Under the pieces are notes generated by a model that did not search any database, had not been told where the DNA came from, and saw only the letters and a list, made by a program, of their open reading frames with translations. Of a DNA stretch of 64,000 nucleotides, positions 30,971 through 36,102 are shown in pieces. Location of the stretch: positions 248,001-312,000 of the forward strand of contig NZ_QFFJ01000002.1 in the NCBI RefSeq assembly GCF_003308995.1, written 5' to 3'. A program made the translations under genes and the position numbers. Position 1 is the stretch's first letter; each line of letters opens with the position of its first letter. The DNA is from Chitinophaga flava. Its GTDB lineage: Bacteria; Bacteroidota; Bacteroidia; Chitinophagales; Chitinophagaceae.

Positions 30971-31570
30971 ATGAAAAAAATTCGTCTCTTAACCCTTATT
31001 GCATTCGGAGTATTGATGGGATCAACCGTTAAAGCACAGATCCAGAAGGGAAATATTATGATCGGTAGCAGTCTGACCAATCTCGGTCTTAATTTCCAGA
31101 AAGAAAGCACGGTTTTCAGCTTTGACCTTACCCCAAAAGTCGGGTGGTTTATAAAAGACGGACTGGCAGTTGGCGGATACGTGGATTTTGGTCTGACAAC
31201 AAACAATCCTGGTACTAATACCCGCTATGGTGCTGGAGCCTTCGGCCGTTATTTCTTTGAAGATAAAAATATCAGAAAGCTCGAATTCTCCAAGAGAGCA
31301 AGGTTCTTCGCGGAAGCTAATGTAGGCTTTGCGGGAACCAATATCGCCAACGGAGCTTCTACCAATGGTCTTGGCATTGGTATTGGCCCTGGTCTGGCTT
31401 ACTTTATCACACCAAACGTGTCGTTGGAAGGATTGCTGAAATACGACCTTACTATTGGTTTCGGTAGCTCTACTACCTCTCACAGACTCAATCTGGGCGT
31501 AGGTTTCCAGATTTATCTGCCTTCTGCAAAGGCTAAAGCCATTTACAAGGAAGAAAGAAGTGGCAAATAA
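30971..31570 (+). CDS. Outer-membrane beta-barrel protein (porin family)
   Basis: 199 residues from the ATG at 30971; the frame is open 20 codons further upstream, but this start gives a clear signal peptide (IRLLTLIAFGVLMGSTVKAQ). The mature part has alternating strands with glycine turns (KVGWFIKDGLAVGGYVDFGL, then LAYFITPNVSLEGLLKYDLT) and ends in LNLGVGFQIYLPSAKAKAIY, an 8-strand OmpA/OmpX-like 'outer membrane beta-barrel' of the common Bacteroidota type. The function is structural or unknown. A strong terminator at 31610-31655 separates it from the micropeptide array. Confidence 0.82.
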   Translation: MKKIRLLTLIAFGVLMGSTVKAQIQKGNIMIGSSLTNLGLNFQKESTVFSFDLTPKVGWFIKDGLAVGGYVDFGLTTNNPGTNTRYGAGAFGRYFFEDKNIRKLEFSKRARFFAEANVGFAGTNIANGASTNGLGIGIGPGLAYFITPNVSLEGLLKYDLTIGFGSSTTSHRLNLGVGFQIYLPSAKAKAIYKEERSGK

Positions 31571-31609
31571 CTCGCAGGCAAGCAAAAAAACGACAAAAAC
31601 AAGCAAAAA

Positions 31610-31655
31610 AGAAGGAACTGGCAGACATCGCTGATGGCGGCCAGTTCCTTTTTAG
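31610..31655 (+). terminator. Terminator after the beta-barrel gene
   Basis: AAGGAACTGGC and GCCAGTTCCTT pair (11 bp) around a 17-base loop and are followed by TTTTAG. It marks the left border of the micropeptide array. Confidence 0.85.
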
Positions 31656-31693
31656 TTAGGATTCCTACTGTATTGAATGGGGTGAACAGAGAG

Positions 31694-31747
31694 ATGACAA
31701 ATGAACCGATTGAATAATGATTGAATAATGAATAGCAATTACATTTG
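31694..31747 (+). promoter_or_regulatory. Upstream box and candidate promoter of micropeptide cassette 1
   Basis: ATGACAAATGAAC at 31694-31706 is the cassette-1 version of an upstream box (ATGAATAAAATGAAC in cassettes 3 and 4). TACATTTG at 31740-31747 fits the -7 consensus; a TTG lies 16 bases before it. A start near 31752 would put the leader element inside the 5' UTR. Confidence 0.5.
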
Positions 31748-31772
31748 TGGCGTAACCAGTTGATACCGGTTA

Positions 31773-31808
31773 TTGGGATTGCCGAAAACCATGAAAAGAG
31801 TAGGCATT
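31773..31808 (+). ncRNA. Conserved leader element, copy 1
   Basis: TTGGGATTGCCGAAAACC, then ATGAAAAGAGTAGGCATT: a 36-nt element repeated five times in the array. GCC (31781-31783) can pair with GGC (31803-31805) around a 19-nt loop holding the invariant GAAAACC and AGAGTA. A second hairpin (TAACC/GGTTA) precedes it. It ends 20 nt before the cassette-1 ORF. Probably a structured leader RNA; identity unknown. Confidence 0.65.
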
Positions 31809-31828
31809 ATGTACTTAAATTGTTTGTT

Positions 31829-31912
31829 ATGAACTGGGAGAAATTTATCTGGTGGCTCATCAAACTCCTCTTCTGTCATCGTGATGATGATGATCATCAT
31901 CCTCGCGGATAA
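31829..31912 (+). CDS. Amphipathic micropeptide 1 (27 aa) with Asp/His tail
   Basis: Starts ATG at 31829 and ends TAA at 31912. The first half, MNWEKFIWWLIKLLF, is an amphipathic helix rich in Trp and Leu; the second half is CHRDDDD then HHPRG. Micropeptide 2 has the same plan (M-x-aromatic-E-x-F-I-x-x-L-x-basic-L-L, Cys-His-rich joint, Asp run, PRG end), and the 18 bases before both start codons are nearly identical. Same spacing from the leader element as the other copies. No homologue recognised. A membrane-active or metal-binding peptide is possible. Far too short for standard gene calling. Confidence 0.6.
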   Translation: MNWEKFIWWLIKLLFCHRDDDDHHPRG

Positions 31913-31929
31913 TTATCCGTTGGATGATA

Positions 31930-31965
31930 TTGGGATCGCCGAAAACCATGAAAAGAGTAGGCATT
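31930..31965 (+). ncRNA. Conserved leader element, copy 2
   Basis: TTGGGATCGCCGAAAACC, then ATGAAAAGAGTAGGCATT, differing from copy 1 at one base (T to C before GCC). GCC/GGC pairing and the 19-nt loop are kept. It ends 19 nt before ORF 2. A small hairpin (ATCC-GTT-GGAT, 31916-31926) precedes it. No own promoter seen, so cassettes 1 and 2 may share a transcript. Confidence 0.65.
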
Positions 31966-31984
31966 ATTTTTTAAATTGTTTGTT

Positions 31985-32095
31985 ATGAGCTTCGAAGAAT
32001 TTATCAGACTGCTCCTCAGATTGTTAGCTTGCCATTGCCACCATCGCGATGATGACGATGATGATGATCGTGGTGGCTGCAAACCTCGTGGTTGA
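31985..32095 (+). CDS. Amphipathic micropeptide 2 (36 aa) with Cys/His/Asp tail
   Basis: ATG at 31985, TGA at 32095. N-terminal helix MSFEEFIRLLLRLLA, then CHCHHR, seven Asp, and RGGCKPRG. It is a diverged paralogue of micropeptide 1, with conserved positions E4/E5, F6, I7, L10, L13, L14, the Cys-His junction and the final PRG. The tail could chelate metal (three Cys, three His, seven Asp). The leader element and start context match copy 1. Coding is supported by conservation between the two copies; function is unknown. Confidence 0.6.
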   Translation: MSFEEFIRLLLRLLACHCHHRDDDDDDDRGGCKPRG

Positions 32096-32311
32096 TACCC
32101 GATGAGATTTGCTCTTAACCCTAGCTTGTTTGCCACCCCCAGACCGCACGAACAATGAGAATGCCGAAAACCATGTAAAAGCGTAGCTGAGATTAAAACT
32201 TTTTTCTATGGTCATCGTGTACTCTTTACCTGTAAAAAGGTTGTAATGCGTTGCTGATGTCCGCACTGGGCGGCATTTGGCGTAAGAGCATTTTGTGTTT
32301 GTTACCCGCAG
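32096..32311. other. Decayed cassette between copies 2 and 3
   Basis: At 32157-32192 the phrase GAATGCCGAAAACCATGTAA then AAGCGTAGC is a degenerate leader element: the 5' half is intact, but GGCATT is lost and pairing is broken. The only following ORF (32208, 12 codons) is not amphipathic. I see this as a dead copy. Confidence 0.5.
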
Positions 32312-32340
32312 AGCCATGACTAACGTCATGGCTTTTTTTT
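32312..32340 (+). terminator. Terminator after cassettes 1-2
   Basis: AGCCATGAC-TAAC-GTCATGGCT, a perfect 9-bp stem with a 4-base loop, followed by eight Ts. Confidence 0.9.
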
Positions 32341-32358
32341 GTTTAGTTCGGTATCCGA

Positions 32359-32432
32359 ATGAATAAAATGAACAGTCTGGTTTTGAATGAATTAATTGAA
32401 TCGTTGTTTTTTGATTGGAAGCCCCTATTTTG
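32359..32432 (+). promoter_or_regulatory. Upstream box and candidate promoter of cassette 3
   Basis: The box ATGAATAAAATGAAC (32359-32373) is identical to that of cassette 4. TTG (32404-32406), 19 bases, then TATTTTG (32426-32432) is one T short of TAnnTTTG. A TGGCCA...TGGCCA hairpin lies between promoter and leader element. Confidence 0.45.
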
Positions 32433-32458
32433 CGATGTGGCCAGTACCTGAGTGGCCA

Positions 32459-32494
32459 TTGGGGACGCTGAAAACCAATAACAGAGTAAGCATT
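32459..32494 (+). ncRNA. Conserved leader element, copy 3 (covarying)
   Basis: TTGGGGACGCTGAAAACC, then AATAACAGAGTAAGCATT. Here GCC has become GCT and GGC has become AGC, so the closing C-G pair is replaced by T-A: a compensatory change that keeps the stem. The loop is again 19 nt with GAAAACC and AGAGTA unchanged. It ends 19 nt before ORF 3. Confidence 0.65.
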
Positions 32495-32513
32495 AAATCT
32501 TAACCATTTTCGT

Positions 32514-32576
32514 ATGATAAACACAATCTGGGATGCTATCCTGAAATTCCTCCGCACAGTGTTTGGTGCCCTGTAA
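32514..32576 (+). CDS. Amphipathic micropeptide 3 (20 aa)
   Basis: ATG at 32514, TAA at 32576; sequence MINTIWDAILKFLRTVFGAL. Plotted as a helix, the I/W/I/L/F/L/V/F residues fall on one face and N/D/K/R on the other. It resembles copies 4 and 5 in length and in the Gly-x-Leu end but lacks the Asp/His tail of copies 1 and 2. It looks like a phenol-soluble-modulin- or type-I-toxin-like membrane peptide, by property only. Placement 19 nt after the leader element supports it being a gene. Confidence 0.6.
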   Translation: MINTIWDAILKFLRTVFGAL

Positions 32577-32638
32577 TCCTTACAGATTCAGGGTTTTCTT
32601 TGCTTATTTACCCTGTGATTGCCGAAACACATTGTTTT

Positions 32639-32673
32639 CAGAAGCCATGGCTTAGCTATGGCTTCTGTATTTT
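32639..32673 (+). terminator. Terminator after cassette 3
   Basis: CAGAAGCCAT (32639-32648) and ATGGCTTCTG (32658-32667) form a perfect 10-bp stem, followed by TATTTT. Confidence 0.82.
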
Positions 32674-32817
32674 AAAGCATTTTTTAGTAGGATTCCTCTC
32701 GTTTTTTAATTTTTCAGATAGAAGAAATGTCATATTCATGACGGGCTCTAACCTTCCATGGTAAATGAAAATAGCGTGTTCAGCGGATTGAACGAAGATG
32801 TATTTGAAATAAATGAA

Positions 32818-32864
32818 ATGAATAAAATGAACGTATGTTATTCTCTGGATAGGTTTTACTTTTA
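32818..32864 (+). promoter_or_regulatory. Upstream box and candidate promoter of cassette 4
   Basis: ATGAATAAAATGAAC at 32818-32832 is a 15-base exact copy of the cassette-3 box. TACTTTTA at 32857-32864 is one base off TAnnTTTG. A TTGG...CCAA hairpin separates it from the leader element. Confidence 0.42.
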
Positions 32865-32890
32865 TCAGGTTGGTTCTCCTATGAAGCCAA

Positions 32891-32926
32891 TTGGGATTGC
32901 CGAAAACCATAAAAAGAGTAGGCATA
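32891..32926 (+). ncRNA. Conserved leader element, copy 4
   Basis: TTGGGATTGCCGAAAACC, then ATAAAAAGAGTAGGCATA. GCC/GGC pairing and the 19-nt loop are kept. The ATG present in copies 1 and 2 is ATA here, which argues against a leader peptide. It ends 21 nt before ORF 4. Confidence 0.65.
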
Positions 32927-32947
32927 ACAGGTGTAATTCCATTCCTT

Positions 32948-33016
32948 ATGAATTTACTTAACCAACTGATCGCTGCCATCGTTGCACTGCTGCAATCTCT
33001 GCTGGGAGGTCTGTAA
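32948..33016 (+). CDS. Amphipathic micropeptide 4 (22 aa)
   Basis: ATG at 32948, TAA at 33016. The peptide begins MNLLNQLIAAIVALLQ and ends SLLGGL. It is a close paralogue of micropeptide 5 (MDLLNQL..., SLLGG): of the first 21 residues about 14 match. At DNA level the matches are largely encoded by different synonymous codons (TTA/TTG, CTT/CTC, AAC/AAT, CTG/TTA, GGA/GGT), the classic sign of selection on the protein. Strongly hydrophobic amphipathic helix with only one or two polar side chains per turn. No known family recognised. Confidence 0.68.
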   Translation: MNLLNQLIAAIVALLQSLLGGL

Positions 33017-33080
33017 TTAATGATCCCCTCGTAAGGGAATCAGTCTCTACAAGTGCACTTTTTTTCCCTTGCAACGCATT

Positions 33081-33114
33081 GCTCCGGGCCACAGGTAGCC
33101 CGGAGCTTTTTTTT
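33081..33114 (+). terminator. Terminator after cassette 4
   Basis: GCTCCGGGC (33081-33089) and GCCCGGAGC (33098-33106) form a perfect 9-bp stem, followed by eight Ts. A weaker hairpin (CCCCT-CGTA-AGGG) lies just after the ORF near 33024-33035. Confidence 0.92.
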
Positions 33115-33248
33115 ATGCCCGGAAGGGAAGTAGAGAAGTTAGTTTGCTGCTATGCAAGGCTATTACCAATCCGCTTCGGATACTGGATGGGAATCGCCGC
33201 CAGTCCGCTATAGTATTGGAATGAACAGGATGGCCAAATTCGATGATA

Positions 33249-33263
33249 ATGAATGAAATGAAC
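33249..33263 (+). promoter_or_regulatory. Upstream box of cassette 5
   Basis: ATGAATGAAATGAAC differs at one base from the box of cassettes 3 and 4, and stands 63 bases before the leader GCC. No good -7 box was found after it (TAAATTCG at 33289 is the closest). Confidence 0.4.
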
Positions 33264-33318
33264 TCATGCGTATTGAGGGATAGCCATTAAATTCGGTCCC
33301 GGATATTGAAGCTCCAAC

Positions 33319-33354
33319 TGGGATTGCCGAAAACCAGTCAATAGAGTAGGCATT
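33319..33354 (+). ncRNA. Conserved leader element, copy 5
   Basis: CTGGGATTGCCGAAAACC, then AGTCAATAGAGTAGGCATT. The loop is one base longer (20 nt) and its centre differs, but GAAAACC, AGAGTA and the GCC/GGC stem are intact. It ends 21 nt before ORF 5. Confidence 0.65.
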
Positions 33355-33375
33355 CATCTTGAAAACCTATAAACC

Positions 33376-33462
33376 ATGGATTTGCTCAATCAACTGCTGA
33401 CCCTGATTTTAAACCTGCTGAAATCTTTATTAGGTGGTATTGGTAATACTAAACCTTTGTAA
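33376..33462 (+). CDS. Amphipathic micropeptide 5 (28 aa)
   Basis: ATG at 33376, TAA at 33462. It begins MDLLNQLLTLILNLLK, continues SLLGGIG and ends NTKPL. Paralogue of micropeptide 4 with a short polar C-terminal extension. Leu/Ile make up nearly half the residues, so the helix would insert in or lie on a membrane. It has the same leader element, the same 21-nt spacing and its own terminator (33503-33558). No export signal or processing motif is evident, though the GG near the end recalls leader-peptidase sites only superficially. Confidence 0.68.
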   Translation: MDLLNQLLTLILNLLKSLLGGIGNTKPL

Positions 33463-33502
33463 GAGGATTCGGGTACTACTGTATCTGCTTTAAACTAATT
33501 CA

Positions 33503-33558
33503 GAAACCGCTTCATTTTGCTACAGCTTCAAATGGCAGAATGAGGCGGTTTTCTTTTT
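33503..33558 (+). terminator. Terminator after cassette 5
   Basis: AAACCGCTTCATTTTGC (33504-33520) and GCAGAATGAGGCGGTTT (33535-33551) pair with two G-T pairs over 17 bp, followed by TCTTTTTG. It is the right border of the array. Confidence 0.85.
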
Positions 33559-33628
33559 GTACCATTGCTACTTATGCTGCTACTTTTTACTCCGACTCCG
33601 GAATCCCGCTAAGCGGAACTAAAAATTT

Positions 33629-33658
33629 TTTGTTTTGATTTTTGTTTTCCTATATTTG
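33629..33658 (+). promoter_or_regulatory. Extra promoter-like pair upstream of rpsJ
   Basis: TTTG (33629-33632), 18 bases, then TATATTTG (33651-33658) is a good Bacteroidota promoter match, 155 bases before the rpsJ promoter. The transcript would hold a small hairpin (GCGTA...TACGC) and a 9-codon ORF (33704-33733). It may simply be a second rpsJ promoter. Confidence 0.45.
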
Positions 33659-33812
33659 TCGAAATCAGCATGTCAACTAAGCGTAAGACTTAATACGCAC
33701 AAAATGAATGTTTTCGGAGGTTTAATTTCATAAAAATCCTCTCTCCATAATCCCCCTTTCCGTGACCATGGCATAGTTTGCCAGGCTTCTTTTATTTTTT
33801 TCCTGAGAATTA

Positions 33813-33844
33813 TTTGCCAATTAAAAAAAACCGGGTTACCTTTG
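33813..33844 (+). promoter_or_regulatory. Promoter of the S10 operon (rpsJ)
   Basis: TTTG (33813-33816), 20 bases, then TACCTTTG (33837-33844), followed by CCCTCCCAATTTG: the same initiation sequence as at rpsL and fusA. 5' UTR about 43 bases. Confidence 0.75.
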
Positions 33845-33891
33845 CCCTCCCAATTTGTAACGGGAAAAAACACTGAAGAAGTTCATTGCAT

Positions 33892-34197
33892 ATGTCTCAG
33901 AGAATAAGAATCAAGCTGAAGTCCTACGATCATAACCTGGTAGATAAGTCTGCTGAGAAGATCGTTAAAACCGTGCGTAACACGGGCGCCGTGGTAACAG
34001 GTCCAATTCCTTTACCTACAGAGAAGAAAATTTTTACGGTACTGCGTTCTCCGCACGTAAATAAGAAAGCGCGCGAGCAGTTCCAGCTCTGCACTCACAA
34101 ACGTTTACTGGATATCTATACCTCCTCTTCCAGGACCGTTGATGCACTGAGTAAGCTGGATTTACCTTCTGGCGTAGAAGTTGAAATTAAAGCATAA
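33892..34197 (+). CDS. rpsJ: 30S ribosomal protein S10
   Basis: 101 residues from the ATG at 33892; a TTG two codons earlier is not needed. Typical S10: RIRIKLKSYDHNLVDKSAEK, GPIPLPTEKKIFTVLRSPH with the extended loop, and LDIYTSSSRTVDALSKLDLP. First gene of the S10-spc-alpha cluster. It is followed by a terminator-like hairpin (34208-34234) and a 190-base structured gap before rplC, so its transcript may be partly uncoupled from the rest. Confidence 0.96.
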   Translation: MSQRIRIKLKSYDHNLVDKSAEKIVKTVRNTGAVVTGPIPLPTEKKIFTVLRSPHVNKKAREQFQLCTHKRLLDIYTSSSRTVDALSKLDLPSGVEVEIKA

Positions 34198-34207
34198 GGA
34201 CAACAGC

Positions 34208-34234
34208 AAGGCTGGGCAAAAGGCCCGCCTTTTA
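34208..34234 (+). terminator. Terminator-like hairpin between rpsJ and rplC
   Basis: AAGGC-T-GGGC-AAAA-GGCCC-GCCTT: a stem of about 9 bp with one bulge, closing on AAAA and followed by TTTA. It may attenuate transcription into rplC. Confidence 0.55.
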
Positions 34235-34300
34235 TTGATTTATGGTTACTGATTGATTATCAGTTAGTAACAATTTTAACAAAAACACATAGGTCGCGCC

Positions 34301-34366
34301 TTCTGGGCGGCCGCCCAATAAAGTATTTAAACCGCCCATCCTGGGGATAGCTAGAAATCCCCCAGG
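34301..34366 (+). promoter_or_regulatory. Structured leader just upstream of rplC
   Basis: A GC-rich palindrome TGGGCGGCCGCCCA (34304-34317) is followed by a hairpin CCTGGGGAT (34340-34348) with ATCCCCCAGG (34357-34366), ending 23 bases before the rplC start. In gamma-proteobacteria the S10 operon leader binds L4; whether this has such a role is unknown. Confidence 0.4.
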
Positions 34367-34389
34367 CGCTGGGTAAAATCATATAAAAA

Positions 34390-35007
34390 ATGAAAGGTAT
34401 TATTGGTAAAAAGATTGGTATGACCAGTATCTTCGAGGCCAATGGTAAGCAAACTGCTTGTACCATTATCGAAGCAGGTCCCAACGTTGTAACTCAGGTA
34501 AAAAGCCTGGAATCAGATGGTTACAATGCAATTCAGGTTTCTTTCGGCGACAAGAAAGAAAAACACACTACAAAAGCTGAGCTTAATCACTTCGCGAAAG
34601 CAAGCACCTCTCCCAAACGCTTTGTTAAAGAATTCCGTAATCCAGACGTACTGAAAGCCCTCGGTGAATCAATCACCTGCGAAATCTTCGCTGAAGGTGA
34701 GTCCGTTGACGTTGTAGGCACTTCCAAAGGTAAAGGCTTCCAGGGTGTTGTTAAACGCCACGGATTTAGCGGTGTGGGTGAAGCTACCCACGGTCAGCAC
34801 GACAGAAGCAGAGCTCCTGGTTCTGTTGGTGGTTCCTCTTATCCTTCCCGCGTTTTCAAGGGTATGCGTATGGCCGGCCAGACAGGTAACGAAAGAGTGA
34901 AAGTGAAAGGGCTGAAAATCCTGAAAATATTCCCTGAAAAGAATTATATCCTGGTAAGTGGTTCCGTTCCCGGCCACAATGGTTCAATCGTTTTAATCCA
35001 GAAGTAA
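34390..35007 (+). CDS. rplC: 50S ribosomal protein L3
   Basis: 205 residues. N-terminal MKGIIGKKIGMTSIFEANGK, the central extension reaching the peptidyl-transferase centre (SKGKGFQGVVKRHGFSGVGE, then THGQHDRSRAPGSVGGSSYP), and the closing PGHNGSIVLIQK are all typical. The Gln of the GQ methylation site is present in THGQHD. Its stop is 1 base from the rplD start, so the two are coupled. Confidence 0.97.
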   Translation: MKGIIGKKIGMTSIFEANGKQTACTIIEAGPNVVTQVKSLESDGYNAIQVSFGDKKEKHTTKAELNHFAKASTSPKRFVKEFRNPDVLKALGESITCEIFAEGESVDVVGTSKGKGFQGVVKRHGFSGVGEATHGQHDRSRAPGSVGGSSYPSRVFKGMRMAGQTGNERVKVKGLKILKIFPEKNYILVSGSVPGHNGSIVLIQK

Positions 35008-35008
35008 C

Positions 35009-35647
35009 ATGCAAGTTGATATTTTAAATATAGAAGGTAAGAAAACCGGAAGGTCTATCGAACTTCCTGAAGAGATCTTTGGTGTGGAACCTAACAACCA
35101 CGTGATCTACCTGGCTGTTAAACAGTATCTCGCCGCTCAGCGTCAGGGTACTCACAAGGTAAAAACCAGAGCTGAAGTAAAAGGTGCTTCCCGTAAACTG
35201 CACAAACAAAAAGGTACTGGTGGTGCCCGTAAAGGTAACATCCGTAACCCGCTCTATAAAGGTGGTGGTACCATCTTCGGACCTAAACCTCACGGTTGGG
35301 GTATCAAACTGAACAGAAAAGTAAAAGATCTCGCTAAGATCTCTGCCCTGTCAGTAAAAGCTAAGGAAAACAGCATCATCATCGTTGAAGATCTGGCTCT
35401 CCAGGCTCCTAAAACCAAACAATTCGTTGGTATCTTAAAGAACCTCAACATCAATGTAGACGGTAAGAAGACTATGTTCGTCACTCCGGAATACAATGAC
35501 AATGTTTATCTGTCTTTAAGAAACATCCCTACTGTTGACGGTGCTATGCTGAGCGATATCAATACTTACGATATCATGAACAGCAACTACATCGTGTTCA
35601 CAGAAAGCGCTGCTAAAATCTTCACCGAAGAGCCTGCAGAAGCGTAA
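35009..35647 (+). CDS. rplD: 50S ribosomal protein L4
   Basis: 212 residues. The exit-tunnel loop is intact: HKQKGTGGARKGNIRNPLYK followed by GGGTIFGPKPHGW. This is the region where macrolide-resistance changes occur, and no alteration is obvious. The globular C-terminal half (LALQAPKTKQFVGILKNLNI) has normal length. In some bacteria L4 represses its own operon. It starts 1 base after rplC. Confidence 0.97.
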   Translation: MQVDILNIEGKKTGRSIELPEEIFGVEPNNHVIYLAVKQYLAAQRQGTHKVKTRAEVKGASRKLHKQKGTGGARKGNIRNPLYKGGGTIFGPKPHGWGIKLNRKVKDLAKISALSVKAKENSIIIVEDLALQAPKTKQFVGILKNLNINVDGKKTMFVTPEYNDNVYLSLRNIPTVDGAMLSDINTYDIMNSNYIVFTESAAKIFTEEPAEA

Positions 35648-35713
35648 GGGTTGAAAACCAATTAAATAACAAAGCTACAAGCTCACGGCTTAAAAGCTAT
35701 AAGCTATAAGAAG

Positions 35714-36013
35714 ATGAAACTTTCAGACGTTTTAATCAAACCGGTAGTATCCGAAAAGGTGAACAAATCCACCGAAAAATTCAACCGCTTCTACTTCATT
35801 GTTGACAAAAAAGCCAACAAACTGGAGATCAAAAAAGCAGTGGAAGAATTCTACGGTGTGTCTGTACAGGATGTTAATACTGCCGTAATGCCAGGTAAAG
35901 CAAAATTCCGCTTTACTAAAGCTGGCTTCATCGCAGGGAAAAAACCGTCTTACAAAAAGGCGATCATCACCCTCGCAGCTGGTGAAACTATAGATCTGTA
36001 TGCTAACATGTAG
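35714..36013 (+). CDS. rplW: 50S ribosomal protein L23
   Basis: 99 residues. SDVLIKPVVSEKVNKSTEKF and VDKKANKLEIKKAVEEFYGV, then AVMPGKAKFRFTKAGFIAGK, match L23, which lies at the tunnel exit and docks trigger factor and SRP. The 66-base gap before it is a run of AAGCT/AAGCTATAAG-like repeats rather than a hairpin. Confidence 0.96.
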   Translation: MKLSDVLIKPVVSEKVNKSTEKFNRFYFIVDKKANKLEIKKAVEEFYGVSVQDVNTAVMPGKAKFRFTKAGFIAGKKPSYKKAIITLAAGETIDLYANM

Positions 36014-36018
36014 TGCCT

Positions 36019-36039
36019 TTCCGGCCTAAACAGCCGGAA
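36019..36039 (+). repeat. Intercistronic hairpin rplW-rplB
   Basis: TTCCGGC and GCCGGAA, 7 bp perfect, 7-base loop, no T-run after it. Confidence 0.5.
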
Positions 36040-36102
36040 GATGGATGTATATGCAGATCATCAATTAATAATTATCAATAACATTTAACTTTTTAGGAAG
36101 TA

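Larger units (their letters stand above)
32577..32890. other. Spacer between cassettes 3 and 4 with a truncated leader copy
   Basis: 32614-32630 reads GTGATTGCCGAAACAC, a partial leader element without the 3' half. A terminator follows at 32639. The right part (32818-32864) holds the upstream box and a possible -7 box of cassette 4. No other gene seen. Confidence 0.5.

Noticed and set aside
31791..31832. A 13-codon leader ORF (MKRVGIMYLNCLL) inside leader element 1 whose stop overlaps the start of micropeptide 1
   Set aside because: Its ATG lies within the conserved element but is not kept: copy 2 stops after 8 codons, copy 4 has ATA, and copies 3 and 5 have no start. The conservation is at RNA level, not of this peptide.
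31897..32557. Minus-strand ORFs of 79 and 177 codons across the micropeptide array
   Set aside because: They run antisense through leader elements and terminators, and their composition (runs of Ser and Ile) reflects the GAT repeats of micropeptides 1-2.
31740..33560. Antisense RNA promoters that would make the micropeptides classical type I toxin-antitoxin loci
   Set aside because: No good CAAAnnTA (minus-strand -7 box) was found opposite the ORFs; the type I idea remains only one hypothesis.
33673..33873. 66-codon minus-strand ORF upstream of rpsJ
   Set aside because: It overlaps the rpsJ promoter and shows no family, signal or codon bias.
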